Origin: Beta vulgaris subsp. vulgaris | Taxonomy: Eukaryota; Streptophyta; Magnoliopsida; Caryophyllales; Amaranthaceae | Assembly: GCF_026745355.1 (NCBI RefSeq) | Contig: NC_079205.1 | Span: 60,440,593-60,504,592, forward strand | Direction: 5' to 3' | Length of the DNA: 64,000 nt | Shown: positions 22,887-32,908 of the stretch, piece after piece | Position numbering within the stretch: the stretch's first letter is position 1 | How the letters are laid out: each line of letters opens with the position of its first letter | Made by a program: the position numbers and the translations under genes | Notes under the pieces: generated by a model | What the model was told of the DNA's origin: nothing | Seen by the model: only the letters and a program-made list of their open reading frames with translations | Databases searched by the model: none

Positions 22887-24889
22887 TGACACGTGGTCTG
22901 TTCTAAACTCCACTGTTAACACCTAGAATTTTTCGCTGTTTTCATATCAATTGTATTTCTAGTGATTATGTCACAACTAGAGAATCCATGCACTAGCTGA
23001 GCTGCTAAGTTTTGTTTGTTATTTTACTTTTTGGTTCATATGGTGTTCGATTGATCAGCAATTCTGCTCTGTGCTACTTGTATATGAAGTCTGAACTATT
23101 AATCCATTAGTATCATTTAAGAAGTTTTGTGCAAATTCTTCTGTTGTACTATGTACTGCATCTGATATTTGCTGTGGTTTTTTTGTCTCGTCTTTAATCT
23201 GTCTGGAAAAAGGGTCTTTATCTTTCAAATTTTGGTACTTGTGTGTCTCTTTGGAGCTTTCAATACCTTCACACAATTTTCATCAAGGGAAGGACATCCT
23301 TTCTGATAATATATATTGTGACAGAAAAGAAAGTTCATGCTGTCAGCTGTCTCCTAGTTTACTGCTTCTTTTGCTCCAATCTTTCTTACTAACTGCAGAC
23401 TGCAGCATCTGCTGTGTATCTGACTTTTCAGCATGTTTTTCTCTAAACTTGAAATTGTAGCTCGAATATGGCGTGTTAGTCCGATTCCTAATTTGCTATT
23501 TTGGGTGGAAAAGAATGCCAAACCTTCAACCCTTAGCTAATAGAGTTAAATTGTTGGTTACAATCATAATTAATTTACTGAAGCTTAATTACAATGTCAA
23601 CTATTGCTGGCCTTGGTACTCTTTTTTCTGACGACACTTTTCAATGCAAGGTGTTGAACTTGTAAAATGTCAATCTTATTTGTTTGTTTCCAGGTCATAC
23701 TTTCCATCATCTGCAACATTTGGTTTTCTTCTGATGGAACAACACAATTAACCAAGTTCAAGGCAACATTCGGCCACAAAAGGGGCGATAGTTTTGTTAG
23801 ACTGCTTCAACCGTGCAAGTTGTGTTGTAAGTTGTAATGAATTTTATAGTTGGCGTTAACTTTGTTACAGATTGTCACGACTTCTTACCTTGGCAACTTT
23901 TTTCTGCCATGTCCGATCTTTTGTCAAAATTCACCTAATTATACTTCCTGATTTATAATGTAGATAATGGAACCGATTATTAAGATAATTATTCATTCAC
24001 CAACATGCTCGAATTATGATAGGTTGTATTTTGTTGGAAGAATACTTTTGAAAGTATAAGAAATACAAATGCAGTAAAAGGTCACATTGCATTGGTGCGG
24101 CCTGTTAATTCATCCATAATAAGCCCTTTCCTTGACAACATGAGTGAAATAAAACGCAGACTGGCTCCTTTTTTTTTTTCCTTGGATTCAATAGTAAACC
24201 AAAGCTATAAACTGTAAACATTACAAGTCTCTGTCACTTCTTGTATCCTGTATATAGGGAATCGTTACTACTGCTACTATTTGCAGATATCTGGATGAAC
24301 TCGCGACGGACAGGATCCAAGGAAAAATGGAGCAAGAAAAGGTATACTTCTGATAATCCAGTGGTAGACTTTTGTAAATTTTCAAGTTGATACCTTTTTT
24401 AGAATTGACATTTTCACTAAAACCAAATAAACCATCATTTAGCCAATAAAAGCTGTTTTCTATAACTTAATATGTAATCGAAAGTAAACCTTGATAAGTT
24501 TTTGTAAAGCCAGAATGGTGGACCATGGGAATACATAACCACCATGACATGAGTCATTGATTCACACTTGTGCATTTACTTACAGTCTGAACACAGCATA
24601 AAGAGAGTAACACACACCATTTGGATTTTAATTGTTTGTATAATCAGTGCTCCATTGACTATTGTACTAATTGTTGCCTAAAACTTCTAGTGCTTTGTTG
24701 CCTAATTGCATCCAACCTACACCACCTTTAAACTGCATACGTTTCGTGCTTATCCATAACTGTTTTGTTAAGTGATATCCTGATAGTGCTTTGTTGCCTA
24801 ATTGCATCAAATCTATGCAGATAATATTTGTGTTTGTTAAGCGTGATCCCCAAATTAGTACACGTCAATATCACGTAGAAAGCAAAAAT
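22887..24889. other. Intergenic, WAK 3 to WAK 4
   Basis: No gene recognised. An imperfect direct repeat beginning 'tagtgctttgttgcctaatt' occurs at about 24689 and 24785, the second copy just upstream of WAK-like gene 4, suggesting a small local duplication in its promoter. Confidence 0.45.
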
Positions 24890-27425
24890 ATGCTATCTGC
24901 ATTCCTCTCATGGACATGGCTGCTGCTAGCTTTCCCATGTATAGTGCAATCCCTGCAACCAGCCACCATGCTCACGGCTAAAAATACCACAAAAGACGGT
25001 TGTCAGTCCAAGTGCAGGAACATGGTAATCCCTTATCCTTTTGGTATAGGGAAAGACTGTGCCATGGGAGATGAATATATCGTAAGATGTATCACCAAAA
25101 ATGGTACCACCTACACAGCTTATTGGAACGAGTACTCTGTGATTCTAGATATATCTGAGACACAGTTGACAATGGAATCCCTTCCTGTTGCTCAATCATG
25201 TGACAGTGCAGGAAAAGCAGTTGCTACTAATAAGTATCAGGGTGCTCATATTGTAGGCAAACCCTTAGCATTATCAGCAACGGCCAACAAGTTTATAGTT
25301 ATTGGTTGTCATCATTATGGACTGATTGATGCACAAACAAGGGCAGGCCAGAAAATTTTCAGTTGTGTTGCTTTGTGTACTAAGGAGGAGGATTTGCTTG
25401 ACAACACATGCTCTGGACTTGGCTGCTGTGAGGCTCCTATTCCTAAGGGCTTACAGTACTTTAATGCAAGTTTGGAAAAGATAGTATACAACACTAGTAT
25501 GTCATCAGGGAATTGCAGTTATGCCTTCATAGCAAAACGCTCGAGCATCAACTTCATTCGAGCTATTGATGTTCAGAGCCCTGCATTTGCTTCCAGGACA
25601 GAAGTCATGCCATCTGTACTAGACTGGTTTGTTGCAAATGCAACATGCAGAGACGCTCAGAAGAACTCGACTGTATATGCATGCCAACAGAATACAACTT
25701 GCATTGATCTTGATCAAGATTTAGACGTCTATGGTTATCGCTGTAAATGTGCTCAAGGATATGAGGGCAATCCTTATCTTTCTCCAGGTTGTACAGGTTA
25801 GTCTCCTCCCCTGTCTCCCCCCCCCCCCCATCCTCCAGTTGGTGGTAAAAGTATACAATGAAAAGTTTGCCTCCTTTCCTAGATTTCAATGAGTGCAAAG
25901 GACGAAGCAATCCTTGCTCTGGCATCTGTGTAAATACCCCAGGGAGCTACGAATGTCATTGCCCAAAAGGTTATCAAGGCGATGGCAGGAAAAATGGGAC
26001 AGGTTGTCTGGCTAAGAGTTCTAAGTTTGCCTTCCCTCTTGGTAAGGTTTTTCCCCCTCTTGGAAATTACTTATTAATGGAACACATATCACTGAGTTTG
26101 ATCATATTCCTCATAGTGGTGAACCTAAAAGAAGAAGTAGATAACAGCGTTGAAATCTTTTAAAGTCCTCTCCACATCAAAATTATTATTTGATAGTCTA
26201 TTATCGGTGCATTTCAGGACTTGGCATAGGCTCGGGAACTATACTTTTCATCTTGAGTGGATATTGGCTTTTAATTGTAGCAAGGAAAAGAAAGAAGATT
26301 GTACAAAAGGCTAAAAACTTTGAGCGAAATGGTGGTTTACTATTACAACAACAATTGTCATCTACAGATGGCATGGTAGAGACGAGAATAATTTATACTG
26401 CAGATGAACTAGAGAAAGCTACTGATAACTACAATGAAGACAGAGTGCTTGGTCAGGGAGGCCAGGGTACAGTCTACAAAGGTATGTTAAGTGATGGGAA
26501 CATTGTTGCTATAAAGAAATCCAAGATAGGAAGTAACAATCAGTTGAGTCAATTCATCAATGAGGTGGTTATATTATCACAAATCAACCATAGAAATATA
26601 GTCAAATTGTTAGGATGTTGTTTGGAAACAGAAGTTCCACTACTAGTGTATGAGTTTGTCCCAAACGGGACTCTTTCTATGCATATTCATGATTCTAGGG
26701 AAGACTTCCCAATTACATGGGAAATGCGTTTGCAAATTGCTATAGATGTTGCAGGAGCTCTCACTTACTTGCATTCAGCATCCTCAAAGCCTATTTTTCA
26801 TAGAGATGTCAAAACCTCAAACATACTTCTTGATCTAAAATATAGAGCAAAGTTATCAGATTTTGGGACATCAAGAACAGTTGATGTTGATCAAACTCAT
26901 TTAACCACTCGTGTTCAAGGTACATTTGGGTATTTAGATCCTGAATATTTTCGATCAAACCAATTTACTGAAAAGAGCGATGTTTATGGCTTTGGAGTAG
27001 TTCTTGTAGAGCTTTTGACAGGGAAGAGCGCAATCTTTTCTACTGAATCTCATAATGGACAAAGTCTTGTGTTGTGGTTTCTATCATCTATGGAAAAATC
27101 CAAGTTGTCTGATATCTTGGCTGCTCGAGTTGTAAACAAGGGTAAGGAAGAAACTATCCTTGCTGTCGCGGACCTTGCTAAAAGGTGTCTGAACATGGAC
27201 GGGAAGCAGAGGCCAACAATGAGAGAAGTTGCTATAGAGTTGGAGGTGATCAGTCAACTTCATCATTTGCCGGTTTCAGTTCAGACGAATTTGGCAGAGG
27301 TCGGTGAGAGGACATTAACCAAGATTAAAAGCAGTCCAAGTGAAAGCCTTTTGCCTGCAGAAACATCTTTCATGGAAGAAGATTGGCCGTTTCGTTCAAT
27401 CTGGTCGAAATCTTCTAGAATTTAA
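24890..27425 (+). CDS. WAK-like receptor kinase 4 (intact)
   Basis: Exons 24890-25796, 25883-26041, 26218-27425; 757 residues. ATG 24890 starts a signal peptide ('[19 protein letters not shown]'); an in-frame ATG at 24815 would add a non-signal leader and is less likely. GUB_WAK is present but its first motif is 'GCQSKCRN' rather than 'GCPR.CGN'. EGF-Ca starts 'DFNEC', departing from the usual D-I/V-D/N-E-C. The membrane helix and kinase are complete ('[13 protein letters not shown]', 'VAIKK', '[12 protein letters not shown]', 'DFGTSRT'). The kinase exon is nearly identical to WAK-like 3, while the ectodomain is clearly diverged. Intron 1 contains a C-rich run (about 25818-25829). A diverged copy of this gene's 3' end lies at 30486. 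Confidence 0.92.
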
Positions 27426-28427
27426 CACTGTAACTCATAATCTGGCATGATATTTTCTGAACTCTGAATGACACCTATAGTTTTCTGTGCTCTTATTAGT
27501 TATTACTTGCAGTTATATGGATCATTAGACCAGCAGAGGATGATACATGATCTACCTATCTTCGAGTTCGGTTAGCTTTGGCTGTGGCTTGCACCAATCA
27601 TTGTGGTGTGAGATAGATTAGCTTTTTTTTACATGTAGGGATGCAATCCTTGTGTCTGACTTATGTGCATTATAACTCACAATATATGATCTGCAATATT
27701 TTGGTGGTTGTACTTTGTACTGCCATTTTTATTTGCTATTTTCTATAATCCCTTAAAAGTTGTCGCCAACTTTTTCTTTTGTGAAAAGGGTAAGCCGCAT
27801 ATTATATAGTCATATTAAAACGAGTTTTACAGTCCGCAATATAAGCCGTGTTACAACAACTAGGAGGGAAAGTTGTAGCCAACTTAGTACCTACCATCTT
27901 CCCAAAGTGAAGCATATTGATTTGACTTACCCAGATAATCTAAGTTGGTCACTGATTAGTTATCTCTTTGTAGAGCTTCTCATGTACCTAAATTCCAGAC
28001 ATAATATTCACAATATTCAGTATGGCCTCTTTAATTCTTAGTTACTTTTTTATTATCAATACATTAATGAAGTGGGAATGGGAACAAAAAGGAGGAAGAG
28101 GGCTAAGAAGGATTTAATAGAACTTTGATTAATTATCAAAATAAAATAAAATTTGGGTACTACATTAAGAATATGTTCAATTTGTAAGATTTTTTTTTTA
28201 TCTAATCAGATCAAATCTGAATTTTTCAGTATCAATTCTGAACTTGTTGTAGCTGTTTTTTTTCTTAGAATTTTCTCATTTTTTTTCTAAATTTTTTTGT
28301 CTGATCTGATTCGATCTATTTTTTTTTTATTGTATGTGAAATGAAAACTAAAGTGTATACATAAGTTTATTTTTTGTTAAAAAAAAAAAAAAAAAATAGA
28401 CTGGAGTCGACACAAGAATACAACAAT
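27426..28427. other. Intergenic downstream of WAK 4
   Basis: 27426-27598 is the WAK 3' flank repeated at 30596-30762. From 27599 there is no gene. The interval includes T-rich and A-rich tracts (28192-28202, about 28377-28397). The 5' end of the Helitron-like element below probably lies in this interval but I could not fix it. Confidence 0.4.
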
Positions 28428-30438
28428 AATGATGATGATCAATTGATGATATAAAATTTTCACAATGTTACAATCATGTAGCAGGGAGAAAATTAAGTCT
28501 TGTTATTCAAGCATGTAGAAGTGTGGAAAATGTGTTAGGTTTGCAGTCATTGCACAGCAGAAAAAAACAACGTTGATATATTTAGATAATTAGATGTACT
28601 ATGTACATTGTGCACCACGAAAAAACAACTTCGTACCGGCACTAATAAGAAACGACAACATGTATACCTGTACAGATGTAAACTGTATCACTATCAACAT
28701 TAAGATTTACGAAAAAGTCGATAAAAGCAAGGGACTTTTTTTTGGGAACGAGTGAAATTAAATTGAAGTGAACTAATTGAAATTAAACTGAACTTAACTG
28801 AATTAAATTAAGAGAAATTAAATTGTAGAGAGTAATTAAAGTGAATTGAACTGAAACTAAAGTTCGATACCTCAAGTCATATACTAAAGTCTTAACCACT
28901 AGGCTAAGTTGTATTTAGTGTTATTATCATAAAGTATTATATTAATAATGATGATGATCAATTAATGATATAAAATTTTCACAATGTTACAATCATGCTA
29001 TTCAAGCATGTAGAAGTGTGGAAAATGTGTTAGATTTGCAGTCATTGCACAGCAGAAAAAAACAACGTTGATATATTTAGATAATTAGATGTACTATGTA
29101 CATTGTGCACCACGAAAAAACAACTTCGTACCGGCACTAATAAGAAACGACAACATGCATACCTGTACAGATGTAAACTGTATCACTATCAACATTAAGA
29201 TTTACGAAAAAGTCGATAAAAGCAAGGGACTTTTTTTTTGGGAACGAGTGAAATTAAATTGAAGTGAACTAATTGAAATTAAACTGAACTTAACTGAATT
29301 AAATTAAGAGAAATTAAATTGTAGAGAGTAATTAAAGTGAATTGAACTGAAACTAAAGTTCGATACCTCAAGTACATATACTAAAGTCTTAACCACTAGG
29401 CTAAGTTGTATTTAGTGTTATTATCATAAAGTATTATATTAATAATGATGATGATCAATTAATGATATAAAATTTTCACAATGTTACAATCATGCTATTC
29501 AAGCATGTAGAAGTGTGGAAAATGTGTTAGATTTGCAGTCATTGCACAGCAGAAAAAAACAACGTTGATATATTTAGATAATTAGATGTACTATGTACAT
29601 TGTGCACCACGAAAAAACAACTTCGTACCGGCACTAATAAGAAACGACAACATGCATACCTGTACAGATGTAAACTGTATCACTATCAACATTAAGATTT
29701 ACGAAAAAGTCGATAAAAGCAAGGGACTTTTTTTTTGGGAACGAGTGAAATTAAATTGAAGTGAACTAATTGAAATTAAACTGAACTTAACTGAATTAAA
29801 TTAAGAGAAATTAAATTGTAGAGAGTAATTAAAGTGAATTGAACTGAAACTAAAGTTTGATACCTCAAGTACATATACTAAAGTCTTAACCACTAGGCTA
29901 AGTTGTATTTAGTGTTATTATCATAAAGTATTATATTAATAATGATGATGATCAATTAATGATATAAAATTTTCACAATGTTACAATCATGCTATTCAAG
30001 CATGTAGAAGTGTGGAAAATGTGTTAGATTTGCAGTCATTGCACAGCAGAAAAAACAACGTTGATTTATTTAGATAATTAGATGTACTATGTACATTGTG
30101 CACCACGAAAAAACAACTTCGTACCGGCACTAATAAGAAACGACAACATGCATACCTGTACAGATGTAAACTGTATCACTATCAACATTAAGATTTACGA
30201 AAAAGTCGATAAAAGCAAGGGACTTTTTTTTTGGGAACGAGTGAAATTAAATTGAAGTGAACTAATTGAAATTAAACTGAACTTAACTGAATTAAATTAA
30301 GAGAAATTAAATTGTAGAGAGTAATTAAAGTGAATTGAACTGAAACTAAAGTTCGATACCTCAAGTACATATACTAAAGTCTTAACCACTAGGCTAAGTT
30401 GTATTTAGTGTTATTATCATAAAGTATTATATTAATAA
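28428..30438. repeat. Four tandem ~497-bp repeats
   Basis: Units start at the word 'aatgatgatgatcaatt' at 28428, 28947, 29444 and 29941. Spacings are 519, 497 and 497 bp; the first unit has about 20 extra bases near 28488. Units 2-4 differ at only a few positions by eye ('gttcgatacc' versus 'gtttgatacc', 'gatatattta' versus 'gatttattta'), so amplification is recent. Each contains a T tract, strings of 'gaattaaattaa'-type low complexity, and 'tcttaaccactaggctaa'. No coding capacity. Confidence 0.92.
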
Positions 30439-30485
30439 ATGAATTTTTTTTCTTACCCGGGGCATAGCCCGGGCCTAATAACTAG
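28428..30485 (+). mobile_element. Non-autonomous Helitron-like element (3' end defined)
   Basis: The sequence ends with a GC-rich hairpin ('CCCGGGGCATAGCCCGGG', about 30457-30474) followed after 7 nt by CTAG (30482-30485) and then T. That is the classic Helitron 3' terminus (hairpin, CTRR, insertion before T). There are no inverted repeats or target duplication, as expected for rolling-circle elements. The body is the four-unit tandem array; no Rep/helicase is present. The 5' TC end is not determined, so the start given is only the array's start. Confidence 0.65.
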
Positions 30486-30762
30486 TTAACCAAGATTAAA
30501 AGCAATCCAAGTGAAATCCTTTGGCCTGCAGAAACATCTTTCATAGAAGAAGATTGGTCGTTTCGTTCAAGCTGGTCAAAATCTTCTAGAATTTAACAAT
30601 GAACTCATAATAATTTCTGAACTCTGAATGACACCTATAGTTTTCTGTGCTCTTATTAGTTATTACTTGCAGTTATATGGATTATTAGACCAGCAGGGGA
30701 TGATACATACATGATCTACCTATCTTCGAGTTCGGTTAGCTTTGGTTGTGGCTTGCACCAAT
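30486..30762 (+). pseudogene. Severed 3' end of a further WAK-like gene
   Basis: About 277 bp matching 27315-27598 (tail codons, stop and 3' UTR of WAK-like 4) at roughly 95% by eye with small indels. The conserved tail 'EEDWSFRSSWSKSSRI' and its stop are still readable. It begins exactly at the Helitron-like 3' end and stops exactly where an LTR begins. The missing 5' part of this paralogue is not in the window. Confidence 0.88.
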
Positions 30763-31827
30763 TGACGCAAAATCGTAGTTTTCTTGCCCGGTCGACCGGG
30801 TGGTTTCGAGAGCTCTTTCACCATACAAGCCAAACAGCCCGGCCAACCGGGTGAGAAAGAGGCCAAATTTGCTTACACCCCCGACCGGGGAGGCTTGCTC
30901 GGTTGACCGGGCGAAATTGTTCCTTTGCTCGTAAGTTCAAGACAACGTCGCCCGACTGGCCAGTTTTTCGGGAAAATTAATTTTTGCCTTTTTTAGATGG
31001 TTTTGTAAAAACTATAAATAGGTTTTTAGTATTTTTGATTAGGGCATCTATTACTCAGCGTTTTTAGGTTCAAACACTTAGTTTTCTCTCTCTACTTTAG
31101 TATTAAATCTTGAAGATTATAAAGATTGTTGATTTCGTTTTCATTGCTCTTCAATCATTCGGTATTCTTCTTTACTTTGATGAATTCTGATATTTGCATT
31201 ATATTTATTGAGTTTATTATTATCAAGAGTGAATAGTCTTTCTCTAGGGCTTAGTGAGGGAAGCCATGTTTATACCTATTTGATTGTGGTTTATATTCTT
31301 CGACATTTGAATTGAATTAGAGTAATTCCTTATTGATTTGTTATGTTTGTTTAATTCATGTAATTGCGCAATATCATGAGTTATGTTTAGTTAATAGGAG
31401 TTGGAATCGAAAGATCATACTCATTATAGAGGCTTGTTACAATAGGTAGGTCTGATTATGTTGAGTGACCGTACTAGCATATGTTGATCTAAGAGTTGTT
31501 AAGACCCGACCGTAGGATTAACGAAATATTCTAATTATTCGAACTTCAATCCAAGTATTGTTGAACTATATTGTAGTGATTAGATTGGTATAAACATGAT
31601 GGACCGATCGATTGCCCTAGGTTTTTAATTATTTGATAAACTTCCATCCTTTTGTGCTCTAGTTTATTCTAGTTTAGTTATTAATTATTCAATCAAATTC
31701 TTTTCTTGAAGTAGTTAAAAAATTGAGCACAAATCTATAGAACTCCCCTCCTTGTGGATCGATCCGTATTTGCCAGTTCTTCTAAACAGACACCGTGCAC
31801 TTGCCGTATATATTTTAAAACTCATCA
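30763..31827 (+). mobile_element. Isolated LTR, probably Ty3/gypsy type
   Basis: Begins 'TGACGCAAAATCG' and ends near '..AAACTCATCA', about 1.06 kb. The 5' part holds four or five GC-rich palindromes, the first a perfect 'CCCGGTCGACCGGG' at 30787-30800. A TATA box 'actataaata' is at 31011-31020. The 3' part has the 'ttgtggatcgatcc' and 'cacttgccgtatat' style ending known from plant Tat/Athila-like LTRs. No matching internal domain follows and no target duplication was found, so it is a solo or truncated LTR. Confidence 0.6.
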
Positions 31828-32648
31828 ACAACGCTACATCGATCCTTGATCTTCTTGAAAGAATGGGCATGCTCGATACAAAACTGGTACCTACTCTTAT
31901 AAGGCTATACTCCCTAATTAACATCTCACAGCAAACTCTGGAGTTCCTCTTGACGAGCCTAAGGATTATCGTTTTGCAGTGGTCAGCCTTCAGTAACTTA
32001 CTCTCACTCGGCCACACGTGGCTTATGCCGTCAACAAACTCTCTCAATTTATGCATTGTCCAACATCTGATCATTGGGATGCCCTCAAGCAGTTACTTCG
32101 GTACTTAAATGGTACACTTGATAAGGGTATTAACATCTTTCAAGATTCCCCATCTACTCTTCATGCCTTTTCCAATGCAGATTGGGCAGGCGATCGTGAT
32201 GATTATATTTCTACTATGGGCCTGTGATCTTCCTTGGTCGAAATCCTGTTACTTGGTGCTCAAAGAAGCATCTGTCTATTGCCAAATCCTCTACCGAGGC
32301 CGAATATCGTATTGTTTCTTCTACGTGCCTATAGTGAACTTATATGGGTTTACAACCTCCTCATTGAAATGGGTGTTCGTTTATCTAATATTTCGGTTAT
32401 TTTTTGTGACAAACTTTGTGCTACCTGTCTTAGTGCTAATCCCATCTTTCATTCCAAGATGAAGCATATAGCCATTGTATTTTATTTTATTCGTGAGCAA
32501 ATTCAAAATGGTAAGTTATGGGTAACTCATGTCCCCATATCAATGATCAAGTTGTGATTTTCTCACTAAACCTCTTTTTTGTCCCCGGGTGGATGCTCTA
32601 TTACTCAAGATCAGACTTTCGAATTCCCCGTCCATCTTGCGGGGGCAT
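31828..32648 (+). mobile_element. Decayed Ty1/copia pol fragment (RT end + RNase H)
   Basis: Plus-strand frames read 'DLLERMGMLDTKL', then 'AYAVNKLSQFMHCPT', 'YLNGTLDKGINIF', 'NADWAGDRDD', and, after frame shifts, RNase H pieces including 'TEAEYRIVSS', 'FHSKMKHIAIVFYFIREQI' and a 'FLTKPL' counterpart. These are the carboxy end of copia polyprotein. It has several frameshifts and stops; everything upstream of the RT end is missing. Confidence 0.8.
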
Positions 32649-32895
32649 ATAGGAAATTGTATCAAGTAATTAATCCTTTTGATATGATTATCGATATTAT
32701 TGTTCATATTACTTTGTAAATCATCTTTAATTTGTACCTCTCTTTATTATCTTTCTTATCTCCTTCCTTGTATATGATATTCTCTAGGATACTTTGTTGT
32801 CTTTTCCTAGTCTAGCTACTGCTCTTGTATTATATATAGTTGATGTACCACAGTTAAATGAATATATTGTCACTCACTTTCTCAACTACAAACTA
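32649..32895 (+). mobile_element. Copia LTR remnant abutting the terpene synthase
   Basis: It follows a polypurine-like 'cttgcgggggcata' (32636-32649) directly after the copia RNase H relic, the expected position of a 3' LTR. The sequence includes 'ctctttattatctttcttatctcc', 'ctcttgtattatatatag' and 'gaatatattgtcactcac', typical of short copia LTRs. Its right end lies within about 20-30 nt of the terpene synthase ATG. Confidence 0.6.
32829..32839 (+). promoter_or_regulatory. LTR-derived TATA box, likely terpene synthase promoter
   Basis: 'attatatatag' sits 70-80 nt upstream of ATG 32909 inside the copia LTR remnant. A start about 30 nt downstream would give a 40-50 nt leader. No other TATA-like element lies between it and the ATG. 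Confidence 0.45.
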
Positions 32896-32908
32896 GCTAG
32901 TATCCCCA

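Noticed and set aside
28428..30438. Regular repeats considered as a CRISPR-like array
   Set aside because: Units are ~497 bp with no short-repeat/spacer structure, and the context is a plant nuclear genome.
31715..32108. Overlapping ~118-codon open frames on both strands
   Set aside because: Shadows of a frameshifted copia RT/RNase H relic, whose motifs are in the plus-strand frames.
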